Notes under the pieces: model-generated
Database searches by the model: none
What the model was told of the DNA's origin: nothing
What the model saw: only the letters and a program-made list of their open reading frames with translations
Position numbers and translations under genes: made by a program
Shown: positions 59,372-64,000 of the stretch, piece after piece
How positions within the stretch are numbered: the first letter of the stretch is position 1
Layout: each line of letters opens with the position of its first letter
NCBI GenBank assembly: GCA_963729115.1
Contig: CAVSMR010000018.1
Coordinates: 1-64,000, forward strand
Reading direction: 5' to 3'
DNA from: Actinophytocola sp963729115
GTDB taxonomy: Bacteria > Actinomycetota > Actinomycetes > Mycobacteriales > Pseudonocardiaceae
Length of the DNA: 64,000 nucleotides

Positions 59372-61331
59372 CGCCGGCAAGACGAGCCTGACCGAACGCC
59401 TGCTGCACGAGGCCGGCGTCATCGACCACGTCGGCAGCGTCGACGACGGCAGCACGATCACCGACTCCCTCGCGCTCGAACGGCAACGCGGCATCACGAT
59501 CAAGTCCGCGGTCGTCTCGTTCGCCATCGGGGACGCCGCGGATCCGGTCACGGTCAACCTCATCGACACGCCCGGCCACCCGGACTTCATCGCCGAGGTG
59601 GAGCGGGTCCTGTCCGTGCTCGACGGCGCCGTGCTCGTGGTCTCCGCGGTGGAGGGCGTGCAGGCGCAGACCCGCGTGCTGATGCGGACGCTGCGCCGGC
59701 TGGGGATCCCGACGCTCATCTTCGTCAACAAGATCGACCGCCGCGGCGCGGACCCGGACCGGGTGCTGCGCGCCATGGCGGCGAAGCTGTCCCCGGCCGT
59801 CGTGCCGATGGGCAGCGCCACCGCGCTCGGCACGCGCGACGCCCGGTTCACGCCGTCCGCCGCACCCACGCCGGAGCTGCTCGAGGTACTCGCCGAGCGC
59901 GACGACTCGCTGCTCGCCGCCTACCTCGACGACACCCCGCCGCCGCCCGGGTGCGTGCGTGCCGAGCTCGCCGCGCAGACCGCCCGCGCCCAGGTGCACC
60001 CGGTGTACCTCGGCTCGGCGATCACCGGCGCCGGTGTCGGCGAGCTCCGCGCGGGCATCGCGGCGTTGCTGCCCGCGGCACGGCGGGATCCGGACGCACC
60101 CGTGTCCGGCACGGTGTTCAAAGTGGAGCGTGGGCCGGCAGGGGAGAAGGTCGCCTACGTCGCCCTGTTCGCCGGCACCGTCCGGGTGCGCGACCGCGTG
60201 CGGTTCGGGGACGGCGGGCACGGCAAGGTGACCGCGGCCGGCGTGTTCGCGGACGGCACGGCCGTGGCGCGCAAGGCGGTCGTGGCCGGGGAGATCGGCA
60301 AGGTGTGGGGGCTGCGGGACATCCGGATCGGCGACCCCGTCGGCCGGCCGCGCACCACGGCCGGGCACCACTTCGCGCCGCCGACGCTGGAGACGGTCGT
60401 CGTGCCGGCGCGCCCGCAGGACAGGGGCGCGCTGCACCCCGCCCTCGTGGCGCTGGCCGAGCAGGACCCGCTGATCAACCTGCGGCTCGACGAGCTGCGC
60501 CAGGAGATCTCCGTGTCGCTGTACGGCGAGGTGCAGAAGGAGGTCATCCAGGCCACGCTCGCCGACGAGTTCGGCCTGGACGTGACGTTCCGCGAGTCGA
60601 CCACGATCTGCGTCGAGCGGCCGGCCGGCACCGGCGCGGCCTACGAGCTGCTCGGCAAGGACACCAACCCGTTCCTCGCCCAGGTCGGGCTGCGGGTCGA
60701 GCCGGCGCCGCCGGGCAGCGGCGTGTCGTTCCGGCTCGAGGTCGAGCTCGGGTCGATGCCGTACGCCTTCTTCAAGGCGGTGGAGGAGACCGTGTACGAG
60801 GTGCTCGGCCAGGGCCCGCACGGATGGCAGGTACCCGACTGCGCGGTGACGATGACGCACTCGGGCTACTACCCGCGGCAGAGCCACGCCCATCAGAAGT
60901 TCGACAAGAGCATGTCCAGCACGGCGGGCGACTTCCGCAACCTCACGCCGCTGGTCCTGATGACCGCGCTGCGCCGCGCGGGCACCGTGGTGCACGAGCC
61001 GATGCACCGGTTCCGCCTGGAGATCCCGGCCGACACGCTCGGCACGGTGCTCCCGGCGCTCGCCCGGCTGCGCGCGGTCCCGGCGGCACCGGTGCCGCTG
61101 GGAGCGGCGTACGTCGTCGAGGGCGATGTCCCGGCCGGCGCCGTGCACGAGCTGCAGCAGCTGCTGCCGTCGTGGTCGCGTGGCGAGGGCGTGCTGGAGC
61201 ACGGGTTCGACCACTACGAGCCGGTCACCGGCCCGGTGCCGAGCCGGTCGCGGACCGACCACAACCCGTTGGACCGCAAGGAGTACCTGCTCGAGGTGCA
61301 ACGGCGGGTGGTGGGCGCGGGGGCGGGCTGA
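59331..61331 (+). CDS. Tetracycline resistance ribosomal protection protein (OtrA/TetM-like)
   Basis: 666 residues, EF-G-like GTPase that dislodges tetracycline from the ribosome. G1 AHVDAGKTSLTERLL, G2 RGITIKSAVVSF, G3 DTPGHPDFIAEVERVL and G4 FVNKIDRRGADP are at the N-terminus, and MTHSGYYPRQSHAHQKFDKS is in domain IV, which contacts the decoding site. The start is TTG 59331 with AGAGGA at 8 bases. The closest group is OtrA of Streptomyces. It may protect against a self-made or foreign tetracycline; no tetracycline cluster is visible. Confidence 0.92.
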   Translation: MSRTLNLGILAHVDAGKTSLTERLLHEAGVIDHVGSVDDGSTITDSLALERQRGITIKSAVVSFAIGDAADPVTVNLIDTPGHPDFIAEVERVLSVLDGAVLVVSAVEGVQAQTRVLMRTLRRLGIPTLIFVNKIDRRGADPDRVLRAMAAKLSPAVVPMGSATALGTRDARFTPSAAPTPELLEVLAERDDSLLAAYLDDTPPPPGCVRAELAAQTARAQVHPVYLGSAITGAGVGELRAGIAALLPAARRDPDAPVSGTVFKVERGPAGEKVAYVALFAGTVRVRDRVRFGDGGHGKVTAAGVFADGTAVARKAVVAGEIGKVWGLRDIRIGDPVGRPRTTAGHHFAPPTLETVVVPARPQDRGALHPALVALAEQDPLINLRLDELRQEISVSLYGEVQKEVIQATLADEFGLDVTFRESTTICVERPAGTGAAYELLGKDTNPFLAQVGLRVEPAPPGSGVSFRLEVELGSMPYAFFKAVEETVYEVLGQGPHGWQVPDCAVTMTHSGYYPRQSHAHQKFDKSMSSTAGDFRNLTPLVLMTALRRAGTVVHEPMHRFRLEIPADTLGTVLPALARLRAVPAAPVPLGAAYVVEGDVPAGAVHELQQLLPSWSRGEGVLEHGFDHYEPVTGPVPSRSRTDHNPLDRKEYLLEVQRRVVGAGAG

Positions 61332-61334
61332 GCA

Positions 61335-61367
61335 CCCGGCGGCGCACGGTTCCCGTGCGCCGCCGGG
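61335..61367. terminator. Bidirectional hairpin terminator
   Basis: CCCGGCGGCGCACGG (61335-61349) and its perfect complement (61353-61367) form a 15-base stem with loop TTC. It lies between the converging protection gene (ends 61331) and S1 protease gene (ends 61384). There is no T-run. Confidence 0.8.
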
Positions 61368-61383
61368 CGGTTCGAGCGAAGCG

Positions 61384-62481
61384 TCAGAACACGTTGACGC
61401 CGAACATGTTCAGGCCCGGGATCACCGGCTGGAAGTAGCTGAAGCCACCGCCCATGCCGGAGGTGATGCCGATCGCGGTGGAGCCGGCGAACCACGCGCC
61501 GCCGCTGTCACCCGGGTTCACGGCGGCCGTGCTCTCCGCCATGTTGTTCACGCAGCCCTGCGCGTAGCAGATCGTCATGCCGGTCTGCGTCACCTGACCG
61601 CACGTGAGGCCGGTCGTGCTGCCGCTCTTGCAGATCTGCATGCCCGGCTGCGGGTCGCCCGCGCCGGTGATGTCCTGGAAGCTGCCGTTGTAGAGGTTCA
61701 CGTCGCCGGGCTGGGGCAGCCCGCCGTCGTTGCGGATCAGGCCGTAGTCGTTGCCCGGGAAGCTGGCGCCGACCGACGGGCCGTAGAACGCGCCGTTCGG
61801 GTCGTTCCACGACGCGATGGCCGAGGTGCAGTGCCCGGCGGTGATACCGGCGTTGCCGGTGGTGGAGAAGCCGAGCGAGCACCGCCCGCCGCTGCCGGTG
61901 ATGGCGTCGCCGCCGGAGATCGCCGTCCGGAACGAGCCGTCGACGTCGCGCACCGTCACCGCGTCGCCGTAGCGCGCGGCCGTCGCGGTGAGCGCGTCCG
62001 CGCTGGCGGTGTCGCCGATCTGGACCACGACCTGGTTGGTCCGAGCGTCGATGCCCGCCGCCGAGTCCGCGGGCAGCCGCTTCGCGACCGCGTCCCGAAC
62101 CGACTCCAGCTCCGTCATGCTGTGCTCGACGACCCGTGCGGTCGCCCCGGCTGCGCGCACGGTCGCCGCGGCCTGCTCGTCGACGACGCCGACCACCACG
62201 GACCCCGTGTGCTGGTCGAGCCACATGCCGGCCGAGCTCGCGCCGACCTGCGCGACGAGCCGCTCGCCCTTCGCGAGCAGCGCGGGTTGCGCGGCCAGCC
62301 GCGCCATGGCGTCCGCCTCGCTCAGGCCACTCGCCGTCAGGGAGGCGGCGGCCGCGTGCGCGACCGGTTCGCCGTAGCCGGCGGGTAGCGCCTGCGCGGT
62401 CGACGTCGCGAGCGGCACGAGTGCCGCGGCCGCGGCGGCGACCGTCAGGGTGCGGAAGAGGGATTTTCGGAAGGAAATCAT
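61384..62481 (-). CDS. Secreted S1 (streptogrisin/alpha-lytic type) serine protease
   Basis: 365 residues. Signal peptide to about residue 32 (AQA|LPAGYG), a prodomain to about 170 (LAKGERLVAQVGASSAGMWLD), then the mature protease with catalytic His in ITAGHCTSA, Asp in GNDYGLIRND and Ser in NPGDSGGAWFAG. Six cysteines pair as usual. ATG 62481 is preceded by AAAGGAAT at 8 bases. Extracellular protein degradation is likely. Confidence 0.92.
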   Translation of the reverse strand: MISFRKSLFRTLTVAAAAAALVPLATSTAQALPAGYGEPVAHAAAASLTASGLSEADAMARLAAQPALLAKGERLVAQVGASSAGMWLDQHTGSVVVGVVDEQAAATVRAAGATARVVEHSMTELESVRDAVAKRLPADSAAGIDARTNQVVVQIGDTASADALTATAARYGDAVTVRDVDGSFRTAISGGDAITGSGGRCSLGFSTTGNAGITAGHCTSAIASWNDPNGAFYGPSVGASFPGNDYGLIRNDGGLPQPGDVNLYNGSFQDITGAGDPQPGMQICKSGSTTGLTCGQVTQTGMTICYAQGCVNNMAESTAAVNPGDSGGAWFAGSTAIGITSGMGGGFSYFQPVIPGLNMFGVNVF

Positions 62482-62594
62482 GTGCAGGGATTCCTTTCTT
62501 CGCCCTTGTGAGGAAAATGCTGACCTCACACAGATGAAGTTAGGAACCACCCATACCGGGCGCCAAGCGTCCGATCGGGGTACGCAGTTGCCGT

Positions 62595-63761
62595 TTACCG
62601 CCCGCCGGGGCGGTTGCGCGTCAGATTGTGCAGCCGCACGCGGGCGCCGCGGTAGCGGTCGATCGCCCACCGGAACGGGCGGGGCACCAGGGTCGCCGCG
62701 AGCCGGGCCTGCTCCTCGGCCGCCCGCTGCCCCTCGGCCTCGAGCTCGTGCAGCAGCCCGGCCACGGCGTAGATCGCCGCGTCGAGCGTCTCACCGTCGG
62801 TCACGTCGTCGGGGTGGCGCGCGTCGGGACCGCCGGTCTCCGGCAGCAGGTCGTCCAGGTCGCCGGTGACCGCGAAGCCGGACTCGCGCAGGGACTGGAC
62901 CATCTCCTTGCTCTTCTGCAGCACCCAGTCCTGGTCTTCGGCCGGTAACCGCAGCGGCGTCGCGTCCGGCCGCGCGGCCAGCACGTTCACCGCGAGCAGG
63001 TTCTTCACCAGCCGCTGGTACACCGGCCACTCCAGCTCGCTGACGACGAGCTGGTTGACCCGGCGCAGGAGGTTGGTCTCCACCAGGCCCATCGACGGGT
63101 TCTTCACCTCGACCTCGACCGGCCGCACGGCCGGGTCGAAGCCGACGGTCTTCGCGAAGCGTTGCCACAGCTCGTCGCGGGGCGCGCGACGCGGCACGGT
63201 GATCAGGTGCACCCGGTCGGCCGGCAGGTCGCCGGCCCAGTTGCGCAGCACCGCGGGCAGGTCCTGGTAGCTCCAGAACGTCCGCGCGAAGAACGGGTCG
63301 ATCGAGTCGTCGAGCCCGCGCAGCGAGCGGGTGAACTCGCCGAACGTGAGCCGCCCGCAGTTCTTCACGTCCTCCTGCCACACCGCGGGCACCTGCCGCG
63401 CGAGGTCGCGAGTGGTGAGCACGAGGTGCACCTCGAGGCCGGCGAGCGACTGCATGGCGCGCTTGATCGCGGCCGGCGAGGCGCTGCCGAGCATCTCGTG
63501 GGAGATGATCGACGTGCCCGGCCAGTTGCGCGCCGCCGTGACGACCCGGTCCCACGCGCCCGCGACGGCGGGGTCGACGTGGCCGTGCCAGACCAGCTCG
63601 CGCAGGTCCTGCGTGGCGAGGAAGTGCCCGTCCGGCCGCGTGCCGGGGTAGCACACCCCCGCCTCGCGCAGCGCGTCCCTGTTGGACCACAGCACTTCCT
63701 GGAGGAAGGTCGTGCCGGTCTTCGGCGAGCCGATGTGCAGGAACACGCGCTGCCGCGCCAT
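62595..63761 (-). CDS. PAPS-dependent sulfotransferase
   Basis: 388 residues. The 5'-phosphosulfate loop FLHIGSPKTGTTFLQEVLW is at the N-terminus; a central region carries the second PAPS contact (LTTRDLARQVPAVWQEDVKN with arginine and serine-type residues). The last ~90 residues are helical and extra. It probably transfers sulfate to a sugar or lipid hydroxyl. It follows the APS kinase gene by 11 bases on the same strand, so donor synthesis and transfer are likely co-expressed. Confidence 0.86.
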   Translation of the reverse strand: MARQRVFLHIGSPKTGTTFLQEVLWSNRDALREAGVCYPGTRPDGHFLATQDLRELVWHGHVDPAVAGAWDRVVTAARNWPGTSIISHEMLGSASPAAIKRAMQSLAGLEVHLVLTTRDLARQVPAVWQEDVKNCGRLTFGEFTRSLRGLDDSIDPFFARTFWSYQDLPAVLRNWAGDLPADRVHLITVPRRAPRDELWQRFAKTVGFDPAVRPVEVEVKNPSMGLVETNLLRRVNQLVVSELEWPVYQRLVKNLLAVNVLAARPDATPLRLPAEDQDWVLQKSKEMVQSLRESGFAVTGDLDDLLPETGGPDARHPDDVTDGETLDAAIYAVAGLLHELEAEGQRAAEEQARLAATLVPRPFRWAIDRYRGARVRLHNLTRNRPGGR

Positions 63762-63772
63762 CGTGACCCTTT

Positions 63773-64000
63773 CTAGACGAGGACGGAGACCAGGCGTTCG
63801 ACCGTGTCGTCGAGCGAGCCGGAGCCGTCGACCACGAGGTCGGGCGCCTCGGGCGCCTCGTAGCCCTGGCCGACGCCGGTCATGTTGGGCAAATTGCCGG
63901 CCTTCGCCTTGGCATAGAGGCCCTTCGGGTCGCGTTCGGCGCACACCTGCGCGGGCGTGTCGACCCAGCACTCGACGAAGTCGCCGGAGTCGAACAGGCC
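63773..64000 (-). CDS. cysC: Adenylylsulfate kinase (C-terminal part)
   Basis: Only the last 75 residues are in the window; the start lies beyond base 64000. FVECWVDTPAQVCAERDPKG, YAKAKAGNLPNMTGV and YEAPEAPDLVVDG are the C-terminal APS-kinase motifs. The enzyme makes PAPS, the sulfate donor for the adjacent sulfotransferase. Confidence 0.85.
   Translation of the reverse strand, partial: GLFDSGDFVECWVDTPAQVCAERDPKGLYAKAKAGNLPNMTGVGQGYEAPEAPDLVVDGSGSLDDTVERLVSVLV

Overview
The window is two unrelated pieces of DNA. Bases 1 to about 4010 look alphaproteobacterial, probably sphingomonad: an M28 aminopeptidase with a C-terminal membrane region, the recombination ATPase RarA, and the start of a small secreted protein. 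All three are broken by many single-base frameshifts although their protein sequence is otherwise well conserved. From about 4010 to the end the DNA is a very GC-rich actinobacterium, probably a member of the Pseudonocardiales such as Amycolatopsis (inferred from an AfsR-type regulator, an OtrA-like tetracycline protection factor, streptogrisin-type protease, SigD/RsdA, ECF42/DGPF and many TetR regulators). Reading frames are intact there except for one shift at about 4206. The simplest reading is that a poorly polished chimeric long read extends the end of a clean actinobacterial contig; true transfer is much less likely.

Layout of the actinobacterial part. 4.0-9.2 kb: tail of an ECF sigma factor, then a LacI regulator with rhaEW and rhaB for L-rhamnose. 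9.2-15.2 kb: AfsR-type regulator, a glyoxylate-type reductase with a divergent GntR regulator, a small monooxygenase and a degenerate HypB-like GTPase. 15.2-17.0 kb: a tight operon of ECF sigma factor, O6-methylguanine methyltransferase and 2OG-Fe(II) oxygenase, which reads as an alkylation-damage module. 17.1-21.6 kb: alcohol dehydrogenase, P450, TetR, ferredoxin and flavin oxidoreductase. 21.6-29.2 kb: PRPP synthetase, small stress-type proteins behind sigma-B/F-like promoters, AAC(2')-I acetyltransferase, acyltransferase, a TetR/MFS efflux pair, universal stress protein and a GH3 enzyme. 29.2-36 kb: MMPL exporter with a TetR regulator across a four-site operator array, then a GAF-ANTAR protein and a hybrid kinase ending in ANTAR. 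36-43 kb: glucarate dehydratase with a KdgD-like protein that lacks its catalytic lysine, a HisRS, and an ECF42/DGPF/DHFR-like operon.

43-51 kb: SigD/RsdA pair, DUF1707 protein, then an accessory-looking stretch (tyrosine recombinase divergent from a Cys-rich coiled-coil protein with a decayed tandem duplication, an XRE-ImmA/IrrE regulator and an unknown partner), followed by another ECF/anti-sigma pair. 51-59 kb: amidohydrolase, hemerythrin-like protein, enoyl-CoA hydratase, two secreted cell-wall hydrolases, an unusual LysR protein with HTH domains at both ends, and a secreted SGNH hydrolase. 59-64 kb: a tetracycline ribosomal-protection gene behind a hairpin and an overlapping leader peptide, a secreted S1 protease, and a sulfotransferase next to APS kinase.

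No tRNA, rRNA, CRISPR array, complete insertion sequence or polyketide/nonribosomal peptide cluster was seen. Starts were chosen mainly from Shine-Dalgarno sequences and family length; none has been tested.
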